Positions 1 to 7,978 of a stretch of 35,081 bases of DNA are shown here, piece after piece (position 1 is the first letter of the stretch; each line of letters opens with the position of its first letter). Source of the stretch: Solirubrobacterales bacterium (GTDB lineage: Bacteria; Actinomycetota; Thermoleophilia; Solirubrobacterales; Solirubrobacteraceae). Made by a program: the position numbers and the translations under genes. The notes below the pieces were generated by a model. The model was not told the DNA's origin, made no database searches, and worked only from the letters and a program-made list of their open reading frames with translations. The DNA is taken from NCBI GenBank assembly GCA_013815355.1, contig JACDGG010000011.1:1-35081 (forward strand), read 5' to 3'.

Positions 1-92
1 CCGGCGCGCAGGCCGCGGCGGGCGCTGCCCGTAAAGGCGCGGAGGACGCGGTGGGGTCTGAGGGTGAGGAGGGTCCGCATGGCAGCGCCTGA
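1..92 (+). CDS. 3' end of an upstream transfer gene (partial)
   Basis: An open frame beginning at base 3 runs off the left edge and stops with TGA at 90-92. It encodes an Ala/Gly/Glu-rich tail ending GEEGPHGSA. It overlaps the preferred ATG of the next gene (79) by 14 bases, which is usual inside actinobacterial transfer operons. In Streptomyces-type clusters the gene before the SCO6880 homologue encodes a polytopic membrane protein with a low-complexity C-terminus, and this tail is compatible with that. The identity is inferred from position only. Confidence 0.4.
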   Translation, partial: GAQAAAGAARKGAEDAVGSEGEEGPHGSA

Positions 93-1581
93 GCAGCCGG
101 CTGTTCGGACGTATGGCAACTGGCGCAAGCCAAGGGCGCCTGGCCTCGGGCAGTTGGGGATGATCGGGACCGCGATCCTTTTCTTCGGCCTGATCGTCGT
201 GATAATCACGATTGCGGTCGTGGGTGTGATCGCGGCGCTGTGCGTGCTGGTGATCCTGACCGCGGGCCTTGGGACTCTGGTGTTCCGTGACCGCCACGGG
301 CGGACTGTGCTGCAGCGCGTCGCGGCACGGATGATGTGGGCCAGGACCCGCGCGGCCAGCGCGCACCTCTACCGCTCAGGGCCGCTGGGACTGGTGGCGT
401 CGGGGAGCTTTCAGCTGCCGGGGTTGGTTGCGCGCTCGAGGCTCAGCGAGGGACGCGACTCCTACAACCGCCCCTTCGCGCTACTCCATGTCCCGACGAC
501 CGCGCACTACACCGTCGTATTCGGCACCGAGCCCGACGGCGCGTCGCTGGTCGACCAGGAGCAGATCGACTTGTGGGTCGCGCATTGGGGGCAGTGGCTG
601 GCGTCGCTCGCGGATGAGCGGGGGGTCGTGGCCGCGTCGGTGACGGTCGAGACCGCGCCGGACTCGGGCGCGCGCCTGCAGCGCGAGGTGCTCACCCGGA
701 TGGATGAGAACGCCCCCGACGTCGCGAGGGGGATGCTCGCGGAAGTCATGGATAGCTACCCGGCCGGGTCGGCGACGGTGCGCGCATGGGTCGCCCTCAC
801 GTTCACCGGTGCGCCACGCGCGGGCGGGCCGCGCAAGGACGCGCAGGAGATGGCCCGCGATCTCGCCGCACGCCTGCCGGGGCTGAGCCAGGGTCTTCAT
901 GCCACCGGGGCGGGCGCCGCGCGGCCGATCAGCGCGCAGGAGCTCTGCGAGGTGGTGCGCGTCGCCTATGAGCCGCGGACGGCGCGGCTGTTTGACGCGG
1001 CCTACAGCGCACAGACCGTCCCTCACCTGAAGTGGGATGAAGTCGGCCCCGCCGCCGCACAAGCCAGCTGGGGTTCTTACCGCCACGACGGCGCTGTGTC
1101 TGTGTCGTGGTCGATGACCGGGGCGCCGCGCGGGGAGGTGCAGTCCTCTGTGCTTCACCAGCTGCTCGCGCCGCACCGCGATATCGACCGTAAGCGCGTC
1201 ACGCTGCTGTATCGGACGATCGACTCGGCGGCCGCCGCAAGGATCGTCGAGTCCGACCGCAACAGCGCGAACTTCCGGGCGACCTCGAAGCGTCCGACCG
1301 CGCGGGTCCTGCGCGAACAGAAGTCCGCGGAGCTCACCGCCAGAGAGGAGGCGCGCGGTGCGGGCCTTGTGAACTTCGGAATGATCGTCACCGCGACCGT
1401 CGTCGATCAGGAGCGTCTACCGATCGCGGAAGCCGCGATCGACGCGCTCTCAGCAACAGCGAGGATCCAGCTGCGCCCGGTGTATGGCGCGCAGGACAGC
1501 GCGTTCGTCGCGGCGCTACCGCTCGGGCTGATCCTCCCCAGGCACCTGAAGGTCCCGGCCGAGATCCGCGGAGCACTGTGA
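79..1581 (+). CDS. SCO6880-family conjugation membrane protein
   Basis: Membrane component of an actinobacterial type IV secretion (conjugation) apparatus. The start is ATG 79 rather than GTG 64, because a strong GGAGG-type ribosome site (67-73) lies just upstream of 79. The 500-residue product has a short cytoplasmic N-terminus with an NWRKP-like motif. Two adjacent hydrophobic segments follow at about residues 30-70 (IGTAILFFGLIVVIITIAVV and a second stretch ending AGLGTLVF). A long soluble domain makes up the rest. This PrgI-like N-terminus plus large C-domain is characteristic of proteins annotated SCO6880 family. It is the first complete gene of a four-gene overlapping operon with the VirB4-like ATPase and the coupling protein, and its stop overlaps the next GTG. 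Family assignment is by recognition; the biochemical role within the channel is inferred. Confidence 0.8.
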   Translation: MAAPEQPAVRTYGNWRKPRAPGLGQLGMIGTAILFFGLIVVIITIAVVGVIAALCVLVILTAGLGTLVFRDRHGRTVLQRVAARMMWARTRAASAHLYRSGPLGLVASGSFQLPGLVARSRLSEGRDSYNRPFALLHVPTTAHYTVVFGTEPDGASLVDQEQIDLWVAHWGQWLASLADERGVVAASVTVETAPDSGARLQREVLTRMDENAPDVARGMLAEVMDSYPAGSATVRAWVALTFTGAPRAGGPRKDAQEMARDLAARLPGLSQGLHATGAGAARPISAQELCEVVRVAYEPRTARLFDAAYSAQTVPHLKWDEVGPAAAQASWGSYRHDGAVSVSWSMTGAPRGEVQSSVLHQLLAPHRDIDRKRVTLLYRTIDSAAAARIVESDRNSANFRATSKRPTARVLREQKSAELTAREEARGAGLVNFGMIVTATVVDQERLPIAEAAIDALSATARIQLRPVYGAQDSAFVAALPLGLILPRHLKVPAEIRGAL

Positions 1582-3074
1582 GCACCACGGAGAAGCAGCC
1601 GCGTCGTGGGCCCGGGCCGCGTGGCTGGCCAGGCCGTGGGCGTGGCAGCGCGATGTACGTGCAGGCCGCGGATGAGTGGCGCGCGACGACCGTGCAGGCA
1701 TGCGGGATGTGGCCGTTCGCGGCGGGGACGGGCTCACCGATGGTCGGCGTCCCACTCGGCCGCAACATCCTCTCAGGCGCCACCCTCTGCGCCGATCCGA
1801 TCTCCTGGTTTCAGCACGCGAACCTGATCAGCAACCCGAGCTGCTTCTTCCTCTCAAAGCCAGGGTTGGGCAAGTCGACGGTCGTGCGGCGGATGGCGCT
1901 CGGCCTGATGGGCTACGGCGTGATGCCCTTGGTGCTCGGCGACCTGAAGCCCGACTACGTCGACCTGATCAAGGCCGCCGACGGGCAGGTGATAGAGCTC
2001 GGCCGCGGCCGCGGCCGGCTGAACATCCTCGACCCCGGCGAGGCAACCAGCGCAGCATCACGCCTAACCGGCAAGGCCCGCGAAGAGGTCCTCGCCGACG
2101 CCAGGGGACGCCGCCACACGATGGTCTGCGCGCTGATCACGATCCTGCGCTCCTCCCCCCCAAGCGACCGCGAGGAGGCAATCCTCGACCGCGCCGTGCG
2201 ACTCCTGGACGACCACCACGAGGGCGTACCGATCCTCAGAGACCTAATCGAGCTGATCGAGGCGGCGCCCGAGGATCTGCGCCAGGTAGCGATGGACCGT
2301 GAGGACCTGGAGCGCTACCGCGATGTGACCGAAGACCTGCTCGTCACGCTCAAGGGGCTGCTCGGCACCGGACGGGTGGGAGAGATGTTCTCCGCCCCCA
2401 CCACGACGCCGATGCGCCGCGACTGCCCCGTCGTGTTCGACGTCTCCTCGATCGATGACAGCGACCTGGCGCTGCAAGGCGCGGTCCTGATGGCGTGCTG
2501 GTCCTACGGCTTCGGCGCGGTGAAGGTAGCCAACGCGCTCGCCGACGCCGGTCTTGAGCCGCGCCGGCACTACTTCGTGATCCTCGACGAGCTCTGGCGC
2601 GCGCTGCGCGCCGGACAGGGCATGGTCGACCGCGTAGACGGCCTGACGAGATTGAACCGTCAGCGCGGCGTCGGCACAGCGATGATTTCCCACACCATGA
2701 GCGACCTGCAGGCGCTCCCAAGCGAAGCCGACCGGATGAAGGCCCGGGGCTTTGTGGAGCGCTCGGGGATGGTCATCTGCGGTGGCCTCCCGGCGGCTGA
2801 GATGCCGATGCTCACACAGGTCGTGCCGTTCAGCCAGGCCGAGCAAGACATGCTGATCGGCTGGCAGGACCCGCCCGCATGGGACTCCCAGGCGGGCAGG
2901 GAGACCGCTCCCCCCGGCCGCGGGAACTTCCTGATCAAGGTCGGTGGCAGGCCGGGGATCCCGGTGCATGTCGCGCTGACGAACCTCGAGCGGAGCTTGA
3001 ACGACACGAACAAGCTGTGGCATGAGACGAGCCGCATAAGCGCCGCGCTAGACCATGCGGCCGTCCCGTCGTGA
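1578..3074 (+). CDS. VirB4/TraC-like conjugation ATPase
   Basis: Motor ATPase expected to energise the type IV secretion channel at the inner face of the membrane. The 498-residue protein has a Walker A motif SKPGLGKST at about residues 93-101 and a Walker B-like HYFVILDELW at about 331-340. A later segment reading GVGTAMISHTMSDLQALP resembles the sensor/arginine-finger region of HerA/VirB4 ATPases. It is shorter than full VirB4 (about 800 residues), as expected because the N-terminal VirB4 part corresponds to the separate SCO6880-like protein upstream. The GTG start overlaps the preceding stop (GTGA), implying translational coupling. No transmembrane segment is evident. Confidence 0.8.
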   Translation: MSTTEKQPRRGPGPRGWPGRGRGSAMYVQAADEWRATTVQACGMWPFAAGTGSPMVGVPLGRNILSGATLCADPISWFQHANLISNPSCFFLSKPGLGKSTVVRRMALGLMGYGVMPLVLGDLKPDYVDLIKAADGQVIELGRGRGRLNILDPGEATSAASRLTGKAREEVLADARGRRHTMVCALITILRSSPPSDREEAILDRAVRLLDDHHEGVPILRDLIELIEAAPEDLRQVAMDREDLERYRDVTEDLLVTLKGLLGTGRVGEMFSAPTTTPMRRDCPVVFDVSSIDDSDLALQGAVLMACWSYGFGAVKVANALADAGLEPRRHYFVILDELWRALRAGQGMVDRVDGLTRLNRQRGVGTAMISHTMSDLQALPSEADRMKARGFVERSGMVICGGLPAAEMPMLTQVVPFSQAEQDMLIGWQDPPAWDSQAGRETAPPGRGNFLIKVGGRPGIPVHVALTNLERSLNDTNKLWHETSRISAALDHAAVPS

Positions 3075-4888
3075 CCGCCACCTCCCGGCGCTCCGGCGGG
3101 CCAGGTACGCAAGCCGAGACAGTCGTAGTGCTCACGATCGTCGCCGTCGTGGTCCTCGTCGTGGGTGCGATCACGGTGGCGGCTCACATCGCCGTCGCGA
3201 TCGGGCCCAGAACCGAGCAGCTGCCGGCCAACCCCTTTGACCTCGTGTTCGGCCTAGTGCGCGGGACCGTGCGCTGGCCGGCGGACGGGACCGTGGTCCT
3301 GGCCGCCATGGGCGCCTTGCTGTTGCTCGCCGGCGGGGGCGTGCTCGCCGGGCTGCTGCGGTGGCGTGGCAAGCGCTCGCGGGTGGACCGTGCCGCACGG
3401 CACATGGGCCGCGGGCGGGACCTCGCCGCACTCAGACGCAAGAGCGCCGCCAGCGAGGCGGCGCGTCTGGGTGTCGCCACCCCTGGTCTGCCGATCGCGC
3501 GCGCCCTCGCCGGCGGCGAGCTGCTCTACCAGGGCTGGGAGGACGTCGCCGTGGACATCTGGGGGCCCCGGGTGGGTAAGAGCACAGCCCGCGCGATCCC
3601 AGCGATCCTCGACGCTCCCGGCGCGGTGCTGGCGACATCGAACAAGCGTGATCTCGTCGACGGCACGCGCGGCCCACGCAGCAACCAGGGAGAGGTCTGG
3701 GTGTTCGACCCGCAACAGATCGTGCAGGAGCCCCCTGGCTGGTGGTGGAACCCCCTCAGCTACGTGCTCGACGAGGTGAAGGCGGCGATCCTCGCCGACG
3801 TGTTCGCATCGGCCAGCCGCGACCCATCCGCGCGCACCGACGCGTACTTCGAGCCAGCCGCGCAGGACCTCCTCGCCAGCCTGCTGCTCGCGGCCGCGAG
3901 CGCAGACAGGTCGCTGACACAGGTCTACCTGTGGCTGACCGACCCGACCGAGGACGAGCCGGTGGGGATCCTCCGCGAGCACGATTACCCCCTCTTGGCG
4001 GCGGGCCTGCAGGAGGTCGTAAACGCGCCGGAGAAGCAGCGCGCCGGCGTCTACGGGACAGCCAAGCAGATCGCGGCGTTCATGACCAACCGCCAAGCGA
4101 TGCGCTGGGTCACACCCGGCGCCGACACCGCCCGACGGGCGGGGAACCCCTGGCTGAGCGCGACCCAACGGCGCGAGTTCTCACCAGAAGAGTTCGTGCG
4201 CGGCTCAGGGACCCTCTACAGCCTCTCCAAGGAGGGACGCGGCACCGCCGGACCACTCGTTACAGCACTGACGGTGGCCGTGACGGAGGCCGCGGAGGAC
4301 TACGCCAAGCGCTCCCCCCGCGGACGGCTGCCCGTCCCCCTGGTAGCGGTGCTCGACGAGGCCGCGAACGTGTGCCGCTGGCGGGAGCTGCCGAACCTCT
4401 ACAGCCACTACGGCTCGAGGGGCATCTGCATCATGACGATCCTGCAATCCTGGTCCCAAGGCGTCGAAGTGTGGGGCCGCGAGGGGATGCGCAAGCTCTG
4501 GTCAGCCGCAAACGTAAAGGTCTACGGCGGCGGCGTCTCAGAGGTCGAGTTCCTCACAGAGCTCTCCCAGCTGATCGGCGACTACGACCTCAGCACACGC
4601 ACCATCTCAAACGGCAAGGGCGGACGCTCCACAAGCCACGCGACACGACGCGAGCGAATCCTCGAGGTAGCAGACCTCGGCGCGCTACCCAGAGGCCGCG
4701 TCGTCGTGCTCGCCTCTGGCGTCCCCCCCACCCTCGCTCGCTCGCTGCCCTGGATGACCGGCCCACGCTCGGCCGAAGTCATCGACTCGATCCGGCGATA
4801 CGACCCCGGCGCAGACGCGACGATCAACTCAGCGATGCAAACGCTCGCCGAGCACGACGGCACAGCCGAGGAAGACCAAGCATCGTGA
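3071..4888 (+). CDS. TraG/VirD4-family type IV coupling protein
   Basis: Coupling ATPase that delivers the relaxase-DNA complex to the secretion channel. The 605-residue protein starts with two hydrophobic helices (about residues 18-45 and 75-97), a typical VirD4 membrane anchor. It then has Walker A WGPRVGKST at about 163-171 and Walker B VPLVAVLDEAAN at about 422-433. The downstream stretch with YGSRGICIMTILQSWSQG matches the TraM-recognition/TraG C-terminal pattern. Start GTG 3071 overlaps the upstream stop by four bases (GTGA). Its stop in turn overlaps the GTG of the DUF4913 gene. No relaxase gene is visible in the window, so the substrate is assumed to be encoded elsewhere. Confidence 0.88.
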   Translation: MTATSRRSGGPGTQAETVVVLTIVAVVVLVVGAITVAAHIAVAIGPRTEQLPANPFDLVFGLVRGTVRWPADGTVVLAAMGALLLLAGGGVLAGLLRWRGKRSRVDRAARHMGRGRDLAALRRKSAASEAARLGVATPGLPIARALAGGELLYQGWEDVAVDIWGPRVGKSTARAIPAILDAPGAVLATSNKRDLVDGTRGPRSNQGEVWVFDPQQIVQEPPGWWWNPLSYVLDEVKAAILADVFASASRDPSARTDAYFEPAAQDLLASLLLAAASADRSLTQVYLWLTDPTEDEPVGILREHDYPLLAAGLQEVVNAPEKQRAGVYGTAKQIAAFMTNRQAMRWVTPGADTARRAGNPWLSATQRREFSPEEFVRGSGTLYSLSKEGRGTAGPLVTALTVAVTEAAEDYAKRSPRGRLPVPLVAVLDEAANVCRWRELPNLYSHYGSRGICIMTILQSWSQGVEVWGREGMRKLWSAANVKVYGGGVSEVEFLTELSQLIGDYDLSTRTISNGKGGRSTSHATRRERILEVADLGALPRGRVVVLASGVPPTLARSLPWMTGPRSAEVIDSIRRYDPGADATINSAMQTLAEHDGTAEEDQAS

Positions 4889-5352
4889 CCCAAGGCCTCG
4901 GCGAGTGGGATCAGAAGCCCGAAGAGACAAGCGCTCCCGCGCTCTACTACCCCGACGTCGAGACGTTCATGCGCGAGCTGCTCGCGCCCACCTACCGGCG
5001 CAGCCTCAGCGCCAACAGCCTGACATGGTGCCCCGAGTGGTGGCGCCACGCCGAGGCAATCGCCCGCCTAGAGGCACTATGGCGCGCCTGGGAGCACCTA
5101 CGACTCGACCCCGCGACCGGCATGTCAGTGTGGTACCGCGACCACGCCGACCACCACATGGCCGTGCTGCTCAACGCCGACGGGCCATTCAAGGGATGCT
5201 CACCCGAGAAGGGCCACGCTCAGGATCGCCTCGCGCCGTTGGACAGCACGCCGGCGCCCAACGGGCTGTTCATCCCCGCGGAGGGTGCGGCGTCTGCGCT
5301 GGCGACAGTCGAGTCGGCCTCTCCCCCAGGCGCTGCCGTCAGCGGTCGTTGA
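4885..5352 (+). CDS. DUF4913 domain protein
   Basis: A 155-residue protein read from GTG 4885, which overlaps the coupling-protein stop (GTGA). The centre contains the pattern CPEWWRHAEA, then WEHLRLDP and WYRDHADHHM followed by GPFKGC. This is recognisable as DUF4913, a small domain often encoded directly after the TraG-like gene in actinobacterial conjugation clusters. The tail after about residue 120 is low complexity. The function is unknown; its position suggests an accessory transfer protein. The frame is also open upstream inside the coupling gene, but coupling and homology favour 4885. Confidence 0.82.
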   Translation: MTQGLGEWDQKPEETSAPALYYPDVETFMRELLAPTYRRSLSANSLTWCPEWWRHAEAIARLEALWRAWEHLRLDPATGMSVWYRDHADHHMAVLLNADGPFKGCSPEKGHAQDRLAPLDSTPAPNGLFIPAEGAASALATVESASPPGAAVSGR

Positions 5353-5386
5353 GCCTCGCAACAGGCGAGGAAAAAGGGGGCCGAGG

Positions 5387-5827
5387 TCAGGACCCGGGTA
5401 GCTGGACGTTCTGAAATGCGAGCACCTCAGCGAGCTTGGCGAAGTGCACATCGCGGTGGAGCACCGCCACGCCGCCATGCTCCGCGGCGGCGGCGGCGAT
5501 CAGCGCGTCTGTGAACGGCACGCGGTGGTATCCATCGGCGCGCTCGGCCAGCTCGCCGATAGCGCTCATTGCGGCATCAGTGACTGAGCGATCGTTGCGC
5601 AGGATTCGCAGCGCGTCGAGGTCTGTCTCGAGCGCGATGTACTCGGAGGTGCTGCGGGCGGAGTAGAGGACCTCCATCCGCACGATCGGCGTGATCCACA
5701 TCCGACCGTCGTCCACCGCTGTTTTGATGAGTCCGGCCAGCTCGCCGGAGAGCGACAGGAACCGCCACCACGCTGAAGTGTCCGCGACAAACGGCTCCTC
5801 GCCCTGCAACAGCTCCACTGCGTCCAT
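5387..5827 (-). CDS. PIN-domain toxin, VapC-like ribonuclease
   Basis: A 146-residue PIN-domain protein, the family of Mg-dependent endoribonuclease toxins of type II TA systems. It has the N-terminal acidic motif FVADTSAWWR (first Asp at about residue 15), a conserved Glu in ITPIVRMEVLYSAR (about residue 52), and a C-terminal acidic cluster with the pattern VPFTDALIAAAAAEHG, then VLHRDVHFAKLAE. These supply the expected three or four acidic residues. It lies seven bases downstream of a small gene (5835-6002) that is the likely antitoxin. No strong ribosome site precedes ATG 5827, so the exact start is uncertain. It converges with the transfer operon with only 34 bases between. Confidence 0.82.
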   Translation of the reverse strand: MDAVELLQGEEPFVADTSAWWRFLSLSGELAGLIKTAVDDGRMWITPIVRMEVLYSARSTSEYIALETDLDALRILRNDRSVTDAAMSAIGELAERADGYHRVPFTDALIAAAAAEHGGVAVLHRDVHFAKLAEVLAFQNVQLPGS

Positions 5828-5834
5828 GCAGTCG

Positions 5835-6002
5835 CTACGACTCGTCGCCCGTCAGCTGCTCGATGTGCTCGAGCGTGTCCCGATCAAGCCCGTCCGGACT
5901 GAACATCCGCTCGGACAGCCGCCGCAAACGCTCGGCCCGCTCGTCATCGCTCAGCGACGGCCTCTCAGGCCCCGGGATCGTGCTCTGGACTGGATGCCTC
6001 AT
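5835..6002 (-). CDS. Putative antitoxin of the PIN toxin
   Basis: A 55-residue hydrophilic protein read from ATG 6002; an in-frame GTG at 6032 would add ten residues. It is rich in charged residues, with the helix-like segment LSDDERAERLRRLSERMF in the middle and an acidic C-terminus (LEHIEQLTGDES). It sits immediately upstream of the PIN gene in the same direction, the usual VapB position. No DNA-binding fold can be assigned by eye. The antitoxin role is inferred from size, charge and linkage. Confidence 0.6.
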   Translation of the reverse strand: MRHPVQSTIPGPERPSLSDDERAERLRRLSERMFSPDGLDRDTLEHIEQLTGDES

Positions 6003-6046
6003 GCCTGCAGGGTAGCGCGCAGCCTCGGCCACGATCGTTCGTGTGC

Positions 6047-6646
6047 TCAGAGCCCGACCCGGGACTGGCGGTAGACGCGTAGCCGTTCGATTGCCTCCTC
6101 GACCGTGAGTGCATAAGCGAGTGCGTGGAACATCTCGCTCAGGTTCGTCTCCACCGGCGCAGGCTCGCCGCTGGCATCGCGCCTGTCCGCCAGCCCCTGG
6201 ATCACCCCCTCGAGCTGGGCCTCGATCTGCGGCTTCAGTCGGAGGTTGAACATGCGACTTGCGCCGGCCCTCTTCGGCGTAACGGTGGCTGCGGGCGTCG
6301 CAGTGCTCGCAGCCGTCCCACCGCCGTGCGGCGCCGCATGGTGATCGCTTGGCTCGGCTCGGCCATTCTGCGCCTCTCTCCTCTGTGCGCCGGCTTGGGA
6401 ATCGGCGTCTCGCAACTTCGCAGCAGCTGGACCGACCATCGCTCTGCTGTCCTGCGCTGTCGCGGCACGCTGCTTGGCGCCAGCGCCTGGCTTTGTAGGT
6501 ACGTCCGTACCTACAGGTGTCTCTACGGGCCGACTAGTGGGTGGCTCATCTCGAGGCGGCGGAGCTAGTCGGTCCTCCTCACCCTCGCGTCGACGGCGAC
6601 CCATGCCGGGGGCGCGTCTGCTGAGTTGCATCGTCGGTTCAGGCAT
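6047..6646 (-). CDS. ParA-linked small protein, candidate centromere-binding partner
   Basis: A 199-residue protein whose ATG overlaps the end of parA by eight bases (ATGCCTGA), so the two are one operon. The first 125 residues are basic, Ala/Pro/Arg-rich and probably disordered. The last 70 form a compact segment beginning MFNLRLKPQIEAQLEGVIQG and ending with predicted helices around VEEAIERLRVYRQ. The sequence after MFNLRL could be a ribbon-helix-helix-type DNA-binding fold, common in ParA partners that lack a ParB domain. I do not recognise the family. A 20-bp palindrome (6495-6514) that also occurs upstream of parA lies inside this gene. Confidence 0.6.
   Translation of the reverse strand: MPEPTMQLSRRAPGMGRRRREGEEDRLAPPPRDEPPTSRPVETPVGTDVPTKPGAGAKQRAATAQDSRAMVGPAAAKLRDADSQAGAQRREAQNGRAEPSDHHAAPHGGGTAASTATPAATVTPKRAGASRMFNLRLKPQIEAQLEGVIQGLADRRDASGEPAPVETNLSEMFHALAYALTVEEAIERLRVYRQSRVGL
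6495..6514. repeat. 20-bp GTAC palindrome, copy inside the parA partner gene
   Basis: GTAGGTAC-GTCC-GTACCTAC, perfect 8-bp arms around four bases. With its flanks (TTT before, A after) it matches the copy at 7861-7880 at all positions except the three at the centre. The two sites flank the parA gene. Confidence 0.7.
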
Positions 6647-7448
6647 GGATGGCCACCTCCTCCGTCAGCCACTTGGCCACTCGCCGGTAGGCCAGCGCCA
6701 CGCGGGTGTCGGGCTCGAGCAGGACGGTCGGCATTGAAAAGCGCGGGGCTCTGCCGACGCCGACAGCAAACGGGATGTGCTGCGGGATCACCCTCATGTC
6801 GGCGCTCTCAGCGGTGAGCACGGTCTCTTTGGCGAGCTTCCACTTGGCGCCCTCCTGTGTCACGAGGAGGCCGAGCACGCGAAGGTTGGGGTTGAAATCC
6901 GCGTAGCTGCCGCCGTCGACAAGCTCGTAGAGCTCCTCGGAGCCATCCATGTCCAGGTCGGCCGGCCTCGTGGGGATCACCAGGTAGTCGGCTGCGATGA
7001 TCGCCAAGGCGCTCATCGGCTGGGTTCCTGGCGGAGCGTCGATGAGGATGTAGTCGTAGTGCTCGCGCAAGAGCGCCACGGCGTTTCGTAGGCGTAGCTC
7101 GGCGTCCTCGGCGCGCGCTACGCCCAGCGCAACCTCGGCGAGATCCCCGCTGCAGGGGATCAGATGTACCCCCCCTGCGAGTGGGATCTGCTCCTTGGTC
7201 TGCGGATCGGCGCGTTCGGTCACCACCGATGGTGCCTTGCTGAGATCGCCGACGACGATGACGTCCTCTAGTCGCGTTCCTGGGGCGTCTCGGGCGCCAA
7301 AGAGCTGCGTGAGGTGACCTTGCGGATCAGCGTCGATCCCCAGCACTCGAAAACCGTCGCTCGTCAGCGCAACCATCAGGTTGGCTGTACTCGTGGTCTT
7401 GGCCGTCCCGCCCTTGTTGTTGGCGAACACGATGGTCGAGGCTGTCAA
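6639..7448 (-). CDS. parA: ParA-family partition ATPase
   Basis: Walker-type ATPase of plasmid/chromosome partition that moves DNA-bound partner complexes. The 269-residue protein has the deviant Walker A motif NKGGTAKTT at residues 11-19 and the ParA signature DADPQGHLTQLFGA at about 40-53. A later DYILIDAPPGTQPMS (about 140) is the Walker B/A' region. The start is TTG 7448, chosen because AAGGAGGT lies five bases upstream; no better start exists. There is no N-terminal HTH extension, so it resembles short (type Ib/Soj-like) ParA. It is followed by the small partner gene and faces away from the ParB at 7979. Palindromic repeats fill the region upstream and probably serve as operator and/or centromere. 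Confidence 0.92.
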   Translation of the reverse strand: MTASTIVFANNKGGTAKTTSTANLMVALTSDGFRVLGIDADPQGHLTQLFGARDAPGTRLEDVIVVGDLSKAPSVVTERADPQTKEQIPLAGGVHLIPCSGDLAEVALGVARAEDAELRLRNAVALLREHYDYILIDAPPGTQPMSALAIIAADYLVIPTRPADLDMDGSEELYELVDGGSYADFNPNLRVLGLLVTQEGAKWKLAKETVLTAESADMRVIPQHIPFAVGVGRAPRFSMPTVLLEPDTRVALAYRRVAKWLTEEVAIHA

Positions 7449-7860
7449 CTGGACCTCCTTGGTTTAATCGGCTTGAAGACGGGCGAGCTAAGGGCGTGGT
7501 CTGTAAGTACAGACGTCCGTGCGGACGTGGGCGCGGTCGTACCCACAGACGTCTGTCTTGACCCTCCGAAGGGGAGTTCGCCATCTTCGGGGACGCACCT
7601 TTCGCGGACGCTCAATATCGCAGTCTACGTGGCCGCCTGTACGTCTGTACCCACGCATGTACGCGCTAGATCAGCGGCACCGTCGTGGAGCTCTCGGACC
7701 GAGGCATCCCTCGTCGAGCCGCGCTCTTCGGGTGAGGACGCCTCTAACCTTCGCGCGCACGTACCTACGTCTGTACTTACGCAAGGGAGAGAGGGGGCGG
7801 TACGTTGGAGGTGTTGAGTGGCGGCAGACGAGGCCTTTCGGGATCAGCGTGGGGGCGTTT

Positions 7861-7880
7861 GTAGGTACATACGTACCTAC
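7861..7880. repeat. 20-bp GTAC palindrome upstream of parB
   Basis: GTAGGTAC-ATAC-GTACCTAC, perfect 8-bp arms. It is the partner of the palindrome at 6495-6514, with the same TTT/A flanks. It lies 98 bases before ParB's ATG and 412 bases upstream of the parA start. Confidence 0.7.
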
Positions 7881-7926
7881 AATTTGACTGCTGAGGCGCC
7901 CGTTGCGCGGCGAGCCGGTGCGTGCA

Positions 7927-7946
7927 AGCGTGTCACGTGACACGCT
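7927..7946. promoter_or_regulatory. parS-like 20-bp perfect palindrome before parB
   Basis: AGCGTGTCACGTGACACGCT is its own reverse complement. Its core TCACGTGA is the core of the canonical bacterial parS site (TGTTTCACGTGAAACA); 12 of the 16 aligned bases match, with different flanking bases. It sits 33 bases upstream of the ParB ATG. It is a likely loading site and/or operator for that ParB. Binding is inferred. Confidence 0.65.
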
Positions 7947-7978
7947 CTGATCCGACGTATGTGCTCAACTGCGAGTCC

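Larger units (their letters stand above)
7449..7978. promoter_or_regulatory. parA/parB intergenic region with GTAC-type palindromes (putative centromere/operator)
   Basis: No convincing gene lies in these 530 bases. The region carries several related palindromes. A 20-mer beginning GTAAGTACAGACGT occurs at 7503-7522 (+) and as its reverse complement at 7761-7780, with 17 of 20 bases identical. The palindromic stretch 7513-7528 (ACGTCCGTGCGGACGT) and the perfect 12-bp palindrome ACAGACGTCTGT at 7545-7556 lie nearby. GTACGTCTGTAC is at 7639-7650, and GTAGGTACATACGTACCTAC at 7861-7880. A short core around GTAC-nn-ACGTAC recurs in most of them. The arrangement is like a plasmid centromere or an operator cluster for ParA and/or its partner. 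Binding is inferred. Confidence 0.6.

Noticed and set aside
3742-5352. A 536-codon open frame overlapping the coupling-protein gene
   Set aside because: Only its last 155 codons (from 4885) look like protein (DUF4913). The upstream part is an Arg/Pro-rich shadow of the coupling gene in another frame.
7314-7943. Small open frames in the parA-parB intergenic region
   Set aside because: They consist of translated palindromes and basic low-complexity sequence, and no start has a ribosome site.
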